Positions 33,004 through 41,357 of a DNA stretch of 64,000 bases are shown piece after piece; the stretch's first letter is position 1; the number at the start of each line of letters is the position of its first letter. The position numbers were made by a program, and so were the translations under genes. The stretch comes from an uncultured Pelagibacteraceae bacterium (GTDB lineage: Bacteria; Pseudomonadota; Alphaproteobacteria; Pelagibacterales; Pelagibacteraceae), in assembly GCA_902627045.1 (NCBI GenBank), contig CACOHP010000003.1, positions 41,001-105,000 on the forward strand, read 5' to 3'. The notes under the pieces are model-generated. The model ran no database searches, was not told the origin of the DNA, and saw only the letters and a list, made by a program, of their open reading frames with translations.

Positions 33004-34728
33004 CTATTTTTCTTTGTCTTTTTTCTTTAAGTCATCAGATAAAGATGAGAAAGGAAGATTTTTTCCAGATCCCTCTGCTCCATATTTTTCAAGAGCTTCT
33101 TTTTTTTCAATTTCCTCTAAGAGTTTCATACTTAAAGAAATCTTACGTTTATCTAAATCAATCTCAGAAATTGCGCAGTCTATTTTTTCACCACCTGTGA
33201 ATCTTGATGGCCGAGCATCAGCTGAATTGATTGCTATTTGTGATTTTTTAATAACAAAATCCATGTCACATCCCTCTGGTCTTACAATTAAACCCTTATT
33301 ATCTGTTGAAATTATTTTTACCGTGATTGTTTGATTTTTTTTCTTATCACTAAACCAATCCAAAGGATCTTTTTGTGTTTGTTTGTAACCTACTCTAATT
33401 TTCTGATCCTCAACTTTTATTTCTAAAACTTTGACTTTTATCTTATCACCCTTCTTATATTTGGTAAGCTCTTCTTCCCCATTATTATGATAAGTTAGAT
33501 CATTGCAATGCAAGAAAGTGTCTACATTTATATCTTCAATTTTTACAAATAATGAGTAATCGTTTTTGTTAATTATTTCACCATTCACGATAGATCCAAC
33601 AGGATATTTCTTATCGAATGCTTCAAATGGATTTTCCAGTGTTAATTTATGAGAAATTGCCACTCTTCTTTTTTCTTTATCAATTTCGGTTATTATACAA
33701 TCAATCTCATCACCAACTTTGAACATCTTTTTTGCTGATACATTTTTTTTCGTCCAACTCAGTTCGCTTGAATGTAAAAGTGTAGTTAAACCTGGCTCTA
33801 ATTCACAGAAAGCACCAAAGTCCATAATTTTTGACACTTTAGCTTTGTAAACTTTGTTAAGTTCATAATTCTCAATGTGTTCAAATGGATCAGGAGACAT
33901 CTGTTTGACTGAGCACCCAACTTGCAGCTTCTCTTTATCAACAGATATTACTTTTAAATCGTGTTTTTCACCTATATTAAAAACTTCATCAGGATGATTT
34001 ACCCTTGAATAAGAAATTTCTTGCAAATGAACCAAAACATCAAGTTCGTTATTAACATTAAAGAAGCACCCAAAAGTGCTATAACCTTTAACTTCTGCTC
34101 CTTTAATAATGTCACCGACTTTATATTTGTCTACTATTTTTGCTTTATCCTCTTTTTTGAAAGAGGAGATTATTTCTCTTCTTGATACACAAGCGTTTCC
34201 TCTAATCTTATCGAGTTTAATTAACGCAAATTTTTGTGGTTCATTCATTAAATGGCTTATATCTTTGAGCGGTTTATCGCTAATTTGTGAACCAGGTAAA
34301 AACATTAAAGAACCTGTGTCTATATGTTCAACAATGCAACCTCCTTTACATTTTGAGGTAATTTTTCCCATGATTGGTTCTTTTTTTTCATAAGCTTCGA
34401 CTAATTTATCCCATCCCTTGATTTTCTGGGCTTTGCTGGCAGATACTACAACCTCACCCATTTTATCCTCTAATTTTTCTAATAAGACTGATATTTTTTC
34501 TCCAACTTTAATTTTTTCGCCAAGCCCCATAGTTTTTAGCTCGTTAATATCTAAAACGGGCTCAGATTTAAGCCCATCAACATGCAAGAAGACATATTTT
34601 TCAGTTATCTTGTTTATTTTACCTTCAATTATCTTACCTTCCTCTATATTTACTTTAGATAGCTGGCTATTTAATAACTGCTCGAATTGTTGATTATCTG
34701 GATTTGATAAATCTTTATATATTTCCAT
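33004..34728 (-). CDS. rpsA: 30S ribosomal protein S1
   Basis: 574 residues made of successive S1/OB domains: GKINKITEKYVFLHVDG, GKITSKCKGGCIVEHIDTG, GAEVKGYSTFGCFFNVNN, AKVSKIMDFGAFCELEPG, GEIINKNDYSLFVKI and VKIISTDNKGLIVRPEG, i.e. six domains as in E. coli S1. Brings mRNA to the 30S subunit; especially useful where Shine-Dalgarno sites are weak, as in many genes here. Overlaps cmk by 14 nt in the usual cmk-rpsA-ihfB order. Confidence 0.97.
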   Translation of the reverse strand: MEIYKDLSNPDNQQFEQLLNSQLSKVNIEEGKIIEGKINKITEKYVFLHVDGLKSEPVLDINELKTMGLGEKIKVGEKISVLLEKLEDKMGEVVVSASKAQKIKGWDKLVEAYEKKEPIMGKITSKCKGGCIVEHIDTGSLMFLPGSQISDKPLKDISHLMNEPQKFALIKLDKIRGNACVSRREIISSFKKEDKAKIVDKYKVGDIIKGAEVKGYSTFGCFFNVNNELDVLVHLQEISYSRVNHPDEVFNIGEKHDLKVISVDKEKLQVGCSVKQMSPDPFEHIENYELNKVYKAKVSKIMDFGAFCELEPGLTTLLHSSELSWTKKNVSAKKMFKVGDEIDCIITEIDKEKRRVAISHKLTLENPFEAFDKKYPVGSIVNGEIINKNDYSLFVKIEDINVDTFLHCNDLTYHNNGEEELTKYKKGDKIKVKVLEIKVEDQKIRVGYKQTQKDPLDWFSDKKKNQTITVKIISTDNKGLIVRPEGCDMDFVIKKSQIAINSADARPSRFTGGEKIDCAISEIDLDKRKISLSMKLLEEIEKKEALEKYGAEGSGKNLPFSSLSDDLKKKDKEK

Positions 34729-35383
34729 TAAGTTTTAATTTTCTATCTATAATTTTTTTTATTTTTAAAAAACACGCTCTTTTAGATAAATTTGTTGTGT
34801 TAATCAATACTGAATCTTTTGTTTTCTTTAATGGTGAAACTCTACGAGAATAGTCATTTTTATCCCGTTTTTTAATGCTTTTTTGCACATCACTATAGGT
34901 TATGTTTTTATTAAAACGTTTTAACTCTTTGTATCTTCTGCTTACCCTAGTTTTGATATTAGCTGTTATGAAAAATTTAAACTCAGCATCTGGTATAATT
35001 TTATAAGTAATGTCTCTACCGTCTAGACAAGATCCATTATATTTCATTGGTGGATTATAAGCACAGCTCAATTGAAAAAAGTGAACTAATTTTCTTATTT
35101 TTTTTTCTTTAGCTATAATTGAAGCAACTGTTGCAACTTTATCAGTCGAAAGTTTTTTATCCTGTAAATCTTTAATCTTTAATTTTTTAATTTTTTTTTT
35201 TATATATTTAAAATTATATTTTGATGGATTTGAAATCTTTAAATTAGCAATATATCTGTAACAACGTCCAGTATCTAAATGCAATAAATTGTAATGTTTT
35301 GAAATTAGCTTTGCTTGAGTACCTGCACCTGCAGCTGCCGGGGAGTCGATTGCTATTTTTATTATTTTTTTTCTTTTTTTCAT
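34715..35383 (-). CDS. cmk: Cytidylate kinase with altered P-loop
   Basis: CMP/dCMP kinase of 222 aa in its standard place aroA-cmk-rpsA. Recognised by HLDTGRCYRYIA, CLDGRDITYKIIPDAEFKFFITA (DGRD-x-V/I), RKEL-type lid with KKRDKNDYSRRVSPLKKTKDS. The P-loop reads IDSPAAAGAGTQAK, where the family has IDGPxxSGKGT: the Walker A lysine is Ala20 (codon GCA) and the first Gly is Ser. Lys25, five residues on, is kept. The frame is intact. Confidence 0.92.
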   Translation of the reverse strand: MKKRKKIIKIAIDSPAAAGAGTQAKLISKHYNLLHLDTGRCYRYIANLKISNPSKYNFKYIKKKIKKLKIKDLQDKKLSTDKVATVASIIAKEKKIRKLVHFFQLSCAYNPPMKYNGSCLDGRDITYKIIPDAEFKFFITANIKTRVSRRYKELKRFNKNITYSDVQKSIKKRDKNDYSRRVSPLKKTKDSVLINTTNLSKRACFLKIKKIIDRKLKLNGNI

Positions 35384-36702
35384 TACTTCTCTAATTGACT
35401 CACTATATTTAAAAAATTTGGAAATGAAGTTCTTATAGCTTTGCTATCATGTATTTTCCATATCCCTCCAAATGACAATGCTGCTATTACACTTGTCATA
35501 AATACCCTGTGATCTTTAAGATAATTTTTTATAATAATCCTTTTATTAATTTTCAGTTTTGGATTACCAAAAATTTTAATTGAATTTTTTGTTGTAATAT
35601 TTTTTACACCCATCTTATTTAAAATTTTTGAGCCCCATTTAAGTCTTGGACTTTCTTTTTTGTTCAATTCGGCTAATCCTTTAAAATATGAAACTCCATT
35701 CGCTTTTGCTGCAATTAAAAAAATTACTAAAAATTCATCTATAGCACTAGCATTTAGTTTAGAGGGACAATTAATTGGCCTAATTAATTTAGAACTTTTA
35801 ACTTTGATATCAGCTATTTTTTCTCCTTTGTAAACCTTTCTGTTTTGAAAAATTATATTCACTCCCATTTTTTTTAAAATAGTAATTACCCCTACTCTTG
35901 ATGGATTTATATTTACATTCTTTATTATAAGTTGAGAATTATTTGCGAGTGCAGTTAGTACTATAAAAAAAGCACTAGAGCTTATGTCAGAGGGAATATT
36001 ATAGTTTATTGCTTTTATTTTTTTTACTTTTTTAATTTTGATTATGTCATGATTTTTTTTATTAATAACGCTTATAGGCAATTTAAGATTTTTCATCATT
36101 TTTTCTGTGTGATCTCTACTCTTTTTAGCTTTTATAAAGGTTGTTCCATCAGCTCTCATTGCAGCAAGCATAACAGAACTCTTACATTGAGCTGAACCTC
36201 TTCTTTCATAGTATTTAATAGGTTTAATTTTTCTTGATCCTCGAATTGTTAGTGGGAGACTGAAGTTTTTTTTTAATTTAAATTTTGCTCCAAATTTAGA
36301 TAAAGGAGAAGTTACTCTTTCAAAATCTCTTCTAGATAAACTTTTGTCTCCAATTAACTTAATAGTTTTAGTAGAGTTGATTACTAAACCAAGAATTAAT
36401 CTCCCTAAAGTTGCTGAATTTTCCGCATTTATAATTGTATTTTTTTTGTAATGATATCCATCGATTCCATTTCCAAAAATCATAAAATTACTCCTTTTTT
36501 GTACAACTTTTATTCCAAATTTTTTAATGATTTTAATCGCTGCCAATACATCTTCCGATATTAGTAAATTTTTAGCTATTGAAATACCCGAGGCTATTGA
36601 TGCAAATAAGACCCATCTAATGCTTATACTTTTGTCACCGCTTACAGAAATTTTTTTTTTAAAATCAGTAATTTTTTTTTTAATTATAATATGGTTGGGC
36701 AT
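35383..36702 (-). CDS. aroA: 3-phosphoshikimate 1-carboxyvinyltransferase (EPSP synthase), class II-like
   Basis: 439 residues. VSGDKSISIRWVL (PEP/S3P Lys), AENSATLGRLILG, GDKSLSRRDFERVTSPL, RGSAQCKSSVMLAAMRADG, SRDHTEKMM. The pattern follows class II enzymes (e.g. the Agrobacterium CP4 form), including Ala97 at the position of E. coli Gly96 which sets glyphosate insensitivity. One-base overlap with cmk. Confidence 0.94.
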   Translation of the reverse strand: MPNHIIIKKKITDFKKKISVSGDKSISIRWVLFASIASGISIAKNLLISEDVLAAIKIIKKFGIKVVQKRSNFMIFGNGIDGYHYKKNTIINAENSATLGRLILGLVINSTKTIKLIGDKSLSRRDFERVTSPLSKFGAKFKLKKNFSLPLTIRGSRKIKPIKYYERRGSAQCKSSVMLAAMRADGTTFIKAKKSRDHTEKMMKNLKLPISVINKKNHDIIKIKKVKKIKAINYNIPSDISSSAFFIVLTALANNSQLIIKNVNINPSRVGVITILKKMGVNIIFQNRKVYKGEKIADIKVKSSKLIRPINCPSKLNASAIDEFLVIFLIAAKANGVSYFKGLAELNKKESPRLKWGSKILNKMGVKNITTKNSIKIFGNPKLKINKRIIIKNYLKDHRVFMTSVIAALSFGGIWKIHDSKAIRTSFPNFLNIVSQLEK

Positions 36703-36707
36703 ATTGA

Positions 36708-37484
36708 TTAGTTTATTTTAAAACTATCACCAAAATATGCATTTTGAGCATTGATATTTTTAACTAAATTTGAAGGAGTATCTTGTGCAATAATTTTGCA
36801 ATTACTTAAAATCATAGCTACATCAACACATGCTAGTAGATCTCTAGCCTGATGATCGCATATGCATATAGTTATCCGGCTTTCCTGTTGTAGGTTCACA
36901 ATTATTTCTTGAAGCATCTTTATTGTTAAAACATCTAAGGCAGCAAATGGTTCATCCAAAAGTAGAACTTTAGGTTCACTTAACAGAGCTAATGCAAGCA
37001 CCAATTTTCTTTTTTGGCCTCCAGAAAGGTATTTAGCTTTTATGTCTTTTAAACTGTCCAATTCAAACTTTGAAATAACATAATTTATTCTTTGAGATCT
37101 AAGATTTCTATCTTTAATTATTATTTCACTTATTGCTTTTAAATTATCATGTAAAGATAAGTCATTAAAATAGCCCCCGTATTGTGGAACATACCCAACT
37201 TTAAATTTTTTTGTTCTTAAATAAATTGGAAAACTCGTTGCATCATGACCATTAATTAAAATTTTACCATATTTTGGTGAGATTAATCCGGTAATTAGAT
37301 TAAATATAGTAGATTTACCGACACCGTTAGGACCCAACATTCCAAAAATTTGTCCCTCATTTATTTTAAAATTAATATTGTCAAGTATCAGTCTGTTTCC
37401 ATAAGATAATGAAATATTTTTAAATTCAAGAATTGTATTTGTACTTTTAAAGGATTTAATTCTAAATTTTTTAATTATTCCCAT
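36708..37484 (-). CDS. lptB: LPS export ABC transporter ATP-binding protein LptB
   Basis: ABC ATPase powering LptFG: Walker A GPNGVGKST, the LptB-like FGMLGPNGVGKSTIFNLITG, Q-loop YVPQYGGYFNDLS, signature LSGGQKRKL, Walker B VLLLDEPFAALD and H-loop ICDHQARD. 258 aa with a short N-terminal extension. Five nt after lptC; no lptA lies between them. Confidence 0.93.
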   Translation of the reverse strand: MGIIKKFRIKSFKSTNTILEFKNISLSYGNRLILDNINFKINEGQIFGMLGPNGVGKSTIFNLITGLISPKYGKILINGHDATSFPIYLRTKKFKVGYVPQYGGYFNDLSLHDNLKAISEIIIKDRNLRSQRINYVISKFELDSLKDIKAKYLSGGQKRKLVLALALLSEPKVLLLDEPFAALDVLTIKMLQEIIVNLQQESRITICICDHQARDLLACVDVAMILSNCKIIAQDTPSNLVKNINAQNAYFGDSFKIN

Positions 37485-37489
37485 GATAT

Positions 37490-38062
37490 TTAATTTGATT
37501 TTATTTTAACCTTTTTCTCATTTTCGTACATAAAAATTTTTGCGTCTTTAGTGGTAATATCGATTTCAATGACATCTGCTTTAAGTAAGTTCTTTTGATT
37601 TGAGTAAACAATATTTTTTGAAATTATCAATGAATTTCTATTTAAAGAAAAATCTACATAATTTCCTTTAACTTCATTATCTCCGTAATTAATCGTGACA
37701 TTTTTAGAAAAAATTGTGTCATAGCTATTAATATTATATTTTCCATAATCTGATTTAATATTTATAACGTTTCCTTCAACCATGGTAATTATAGCTTTAA
37801 CATTGGTAAGAAATATTATTTTTTCATTAGTTAAATCTATTTTACCCTCAGATGCATTCAAAAAATATTCGTTACCTTTGGCATCATTAGATCTGTAATT
37901 TACATCTTTTATTATATTTGTTGTAGTATCTACATCTTCCACAATAGCATCTTTTTCTATTGAAGCTTTTTCTTCCTCTTTAAAAAGCTTAGAGCTAAAA
38001 ATAAAAATTATAATTACGACAGAAAGCCCAAGTAAAATCTTGATTACAAAACTATTTGTCAT
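37490..38062 (-). CDS. lptC: LPS export protein LptC
   Basis: 190 residues: an N-terminal membrane helix (VIKILLGLSVVIIIFIFSS) and a periplasmic beta-jelly-roll region with alternating strands (NEYFLNASEGKIDL, NVINIKSDYGKYNI, NEVKGNYVDFSLN). Architecture and position between kdsD and lptB indicate LptC, the inner-membrane start of the LPS bridge. LptA-like OstA folds look similar, so a role covering part of the LptA bridge is conceivable. Confidence 0.85.
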   Translation of the reverse strand: MTNSFVIKILLGLSVVIIIFIFSSKLFKEEEKASIEKDAIVEDVDTTTNIIKDVNYRSNDAKGNEYFLNASEGKIDLTNEKIIFLTNVKAIITMVEGNVINIKSDYGKYNINSYDTIFSKNVTINYGDNEVKGNYVDFSLNRNSLIISKNIVYSNQKNLLKADVIEIDITTKDAKIFMYENEKKVKIKSN

Positions 38063-39028
38063 TTAAGATATATTTGATTGCAGTATTGTGTGCACGTGAA
38101 GTATTCCAATTGTCTTATTTTTATTCTTTTTGTTAAAAACACATAGGGATGTTATCTTTTTATTATTCATTATTGATAAAGCCTTTGCAGCTAGGTCATC
38201 TTTTTCGACACTTACAGGGTTTGTCGTCATTACCTTATTAACTTTAGTTGAAAGTAAATCTGGGTTTTTTTGATTAAATCTTCTGATTTGACCATCTGTA
38301 ATAATTCCAGTAGTTTGTTTCTTTTTATTCTGAACGATTAATACTCCAAGTTTTTTATTACTTAATATTTTTAAGGCTTCTTTCATTTTTAGATTTTCAT
38401 CTACAAAAGGTATTCTTTTTCCAGTTAGCATAATATCTTCTACAGTTTTTAATTTCGCTCCAAGTGTTCCTGCGGGATGCAATCTCTTAAAGTCAAGTTT
38501 GTTAAATTTTTTTAGTTTCATCACAGATATAGCCAAAGCATCACCTAGAGCTAGCTGAACCGATGTACTTGAAGTTGGGACAATTCCACCTGACTCTTTT
38601 ACTTGCGGAGTTAATAATTTTATATCTGAAGCTTTATGTAAAATTGAGTCTTTTTTTGATACTATTCCAATTAATAGAACCTTATTTCTATTTGCATATT
38701 GAATAATATTTTTTAATTCACTTGTCTCACCAGAATAACTTATTAAAATCAAAATATCTTTTTTGGTAATACTTCCAAGATCTCCATGGGATGAATTACT
38801 AGCTGATAAAAAAAAGGCTGGAGTTCCAACAGAGGAAAAGGTTGCTGCTATTTTATTTGCAATTAATCCACTTTTTCCAACTCCACAAAGAATTACTTTA
38901 GATTGACATCTTGCAATTTCCTTAACTGCATTGTTGAATGAATTGTTTAAGGTTTTTTTTAATTTAACTAATCCAGAAATTTCTAGATTTATCACTTCTG
39001 TTGCAGTTTTAATAAAATTTTTTTTCAT
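38063..39028 (-). CDS. kdsD: Arabinose-5-phosphate isomerase (KdsD/KpsF)
   Basis: SIS sugar isomerase domain (VILCGVGKSGLIANKIAATFSS, NSSHGDLGSI, SYSGETSEL, SSTSVQLALGDALA, HPAGTLGAKL) followed by two CBS domains (~200-321). Makes A5P, the precursor of KDO, in line with kdsB and the Lpt genes. 321 aa; abuts lptC with no gap. Confidence 0.95.
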   Translation of the reverse strand: MKKNFIKTATEVINLEISGLVKLKKTLNNSFNNAVKEIARCQSKVILCGVGKSGLIANKIAATFSSVGTPAFFLSASNSSHGDLGSITKKDILILISYSGETSELKNIIQYANRNKVLLIGIVSKKDSILHKASDIKLLTPQVKESGGIVPTSSTSVQLALGDALAISVMKLKKFNKLDFKRLHPAGTLGAKLKTVEDIMLTGKRIPFVDENLKMKEALKILSNKKLGVLIVQNKKKQTTGIITDGQIRRFNQKNPDLLSTKVNKVMTTNPVSVEKDDLAAKALSIMNNKKITSLCVFNKKNKNKTIGILHVHTILQSNIS

Positions 39029-39031
39029 TAA

Positions 39032-39649
39032 TTAATGTTCAAAAGTTGATAGTTTGTATCCAGCCATCTCCATGTCAACCAAAATAGGTATTACTTCCAT
39101 AGATTTTTTGAATAAGTCAATTCTTTTTTCTCTTTCCAACATTTTAATTAATTTATTTCTTATCTCAAACAAATGTTCAGTGTCGGATGCAGCATATTTA
39201 ATTTGTTTTTCTGAAAGATTTGGATTACCCCAATCACTTTGTTGTTCTTTTTTTGAAATATCTTTTCCACACAACTCTTTAACAAGATCTTTGTAGCCGT
39301 GGTATGAACTTGCAGTCCTAGCAATTTTTGATGCTACTTTTGTACAAAAAATATTTTTTGGTTTTACATTAAGATGATATTTTAGCCACAAAAGGTCCTG
39401 CCTCGCATAATGCATGATAAATTGAGTATTATCATTTGTTAAAGCCCTTATTAGATTTGGTGCATGGTAGGTTTCCCTATTGAGTTTTATCAAATAAAAA
39501 TTTTTTGACTCGAGTCCTAATTGAACTAGAGTAAGGGGATCTCTGCCAAGCACTAATCCCAATGCTTCATTATCCAAACCGATGAATTTTTCATTTGATA
39601 AATCTAAATCTTCAGGTAAATCATTTTCAAAAACTTTGATATTACTCAT
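39032..39649 (-). CDS. rnd: Ribonuclease D-like 3'-5' exonuclease, short form
   Basis: 205 residues with DEDDy motifs: FIGLDNEALGL (usual DTE is DNE), MHYARQDLLWL and YAASDTEHLFEI. HRDC domains of full RNase D are absent, the common alphaproteobacterial short form. Acts on tRNA or small RNA 3' ends. First gene of the long minus-strand run, divergent from the NDUFA9-like gene. Confidence 0.9.
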   Translation of the reverse strand: MSNIKVFENDLPEDLDLSNEKFIGLDNEALGLVLGRDPLTLVQLGLESKNFYLIKLNRETYHAPNLIRALTNDNTQFIMHYARQDLLWLKYHLNVKPKNIFCTKVASKIARTASSYHGYKDLVKELCGKDISKKEQQSDWGNPNLSEKQIKYAASDTEHLFEIRNKLIKMLEREKRIDLFKKSMEVIPILVDMEMAGYKLSTFEH

Positions 39650-39704
39650 ATATATTTATATATATATAAGACTAAATAATAATGTCTATTTTTTGATTAC
39701 TAAA

Positions 39705-40661
39705 ATGAAAAAAATTTTGATATGGGGAGGTACGGGTCAAATAGGAACTCACCTTATAAGAAAGTTAACTCAAAATAACTACACGGTTACTGTAGTTACA
39801 AGAAATATTCATCAAAAAGGTCATATAATCAAAACTCAAGGAAATGCAGGGTACATTGAAATAAAAGAGTGTAGTATTTTTGATGAAAATAAAGTTAGAA
39901 AACTTTTTGAGTCAGCCGAGATTTGTATTAATTTAATTGGTATTTTATTTGAAAAAAAAAACGGAAACACATTTAAGAATATTCATTCTGTATTTCCATC
40001 CCTTTTAGCTAAATTATGCAAGGAATATAGATTAAAACAATTTATTCATATTTCTGCTTTGGGAATAAATGAAGCATTGGACTCTAAATATGCTCAGAGT
40101 AAACTGAATGGTGAACAAAATGTTTTAAAGATTTTTCCTAATGCAACAATTTTACGACCGTCAATAGTTTATTCCTCTTCAGATAATTTTAGTTGTAATC
40201 TAATGACATTATTAAGTCGGTTACCGATATTCCCATTATACTATTATGGTAAAACAAAATTTACTCCTATTCATTGTTCAGATTTGACTGATATTATGCA
40301 TTTTGTAATTTCAAAAAAAGTCAATTCGAATATTATTGAGTGCATAGGACCTGAGGTTTTGACTTTTAAAGAAATTTTAATTATTTTACTTAATTTGATA
40401 AACAAAAAAAGATTTTTAATACCGTTTCCACTTCCTTTGGCAATGATGACTGCAAAATTTTTCCAATTATTGCCGAGTCCCCTATTAACTGTTGATCAGT
40501 TAAAGTTACTAAATTATGATAATGTTGTCTCCGGTAAGTATAAGACAAACTTCGACATCGGGATGCCTGCAAGAAAAACTTTTAGTAATGAAGTTGAAAA
40601 ATACTCCTACATGTGGAGAGAGGGTGGTGAATATTCGAGGAAAAAAGATAATATAAATTAA
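39705..40661 (+). CDS. NDUFA9-like NAD(P)-binding SDR (complex I-associated type)
   Basis: Atypical short-chain dehydrogenase: N-terminal ILIWGGTGQIGTHLIRKL (Rossmann GxxGxxG), INLIGILFEKKN, HISALGINEALDSKYAQSKLNGE (Y-x-x-x-K type) and ATILRPSIVYSSSDNF. These features match the NDUFA9/39-kDa complex I subunit family found in alphaproteobacteria. The true start is ATG 39705; the track start at 39582 crosses the rnd promoter region. Likely a complex I assembly or ubiquinone-related factor. Confidence 0.85.
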   Translation: MKKILIWGGTGQIGTHLIRKLTQNNYTVTVVTRNIHQKGHIIKTQGNAGYIEIKECSIFDENKVRKLFESAEICINLIGILFEKKNGNTFKNIHSVFPSLLAKLCKEYRLKQFIHISALGINEALDSKYAQSKLNGEQNVLKIFPNATILRPSIVYSSSDNFSCNLMTLLSRLPIFPLYYYGKTKFTPIHCSDLTDIMHFVISKKVNSNIIECIGPEVLTFKEILIILLNLINKKRFLIPFPLPLAMMTAKFFQLLPSPLLTVDQLKLLNYDNVVSGKYKTNFDIGMPARKTFSNEVEKYSYMWREGGEYSRKKDNIN

Positions 40662-40667
40662 ATTTTA

Positions 40668-41162
40668 CTAAGCAGATTTTATTTTTTTTCCAATAAAACC
40701 TGGAACTTCATCTTTTTCAATTACATCTTCTTTTTTGCCTTTCGGTTGATAAGCGTAAAGCAAATGAAGCTTACAATAAGAAAAGTCTTTTAATGATGTT
40801 CTTCCACAAAAATAAAATGATTTCTCATTTGGGTGACCCATTGGCCATTTACAAGAATTTTCATCAAGTTCTTCAAGCTGTTTTGGATTTTCTGGTTCAA
40901 AATCTTTTTCAATAATCAATGATTTAAATTTACTTCTTCGTCCTCTTTTAATCTTATTGTTTCTTTGTTCTACTGCATTATCGTAGTTTTCATTTGATGT
41001 TACTGTTCTAGTTTTAATTTTTGCTGAAAGATTAAGTCTGTGCGCTTTTCCAATCACAGCGTTTCGAGTAATACCACCAATTATTTCAGCTATCTGGCTC
41101 GCAGTGTTTCCTTTTCCCCAAAGCTCTTTCAATTTATTGACTTTTTCTTCGGTCCAGCTCAT
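40668..41162 (-). CDS. gcrA: GcrA cell-cycle regulator
   Basis: 164 residues starting MSWTEEKVNKLKELWGKGNTASQIAEIIGG, the conserved GcrA DNA-binding N-terminus, and ending in the sigma-70-interacting part with CKWPMGHP, FYFCGRTS and SYCKLHLLYAYQP (Cys/His cluster). In Caulobacter GcrA acts with CcrM methylation at GANTC. No GANTC is present in its 195-nt upstream region here. Confidence 0.93.
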   Translation of the reverse strand: MSWTEEKVNKLKELWGKGNTASQIAEIIGGITRNAVIGKAHRLNLSAKIKTRTVTSNENYDNAVEQRNNKIKRGRRSKFKSLIIEKDFEPENPKQLEELDENSCKWPMGHPNEKSFYFCGRTSLKDFSYCKLHLLYAYQPKGKKEDVIEKDEVPGFIGKKIKSA

Positions 41163-41357
41163 AATTTACTATATATAGTATATTAAATAATTTTTAATAC
41201 AATATAATGATAATTAAATTGTCTTAACAAGAAAAAATTAAGAGTTATTAACAATTAATTAAATTTTATAATTTTTATAAATAGTTCAATCGTAACTTGT
41301 ATCTATTTACTTTAAAAAATAGAGATTTATTAAAAGAATATTAATTTAAAAATATTT

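Noticed and set aside
39650-39670. TATATA run between rnd and the NDUFA9-like gene as a repeat element
   Set aside because: Short low-complexity AT tract in a divergent promoter region; no repeated unit elsewhere seen.
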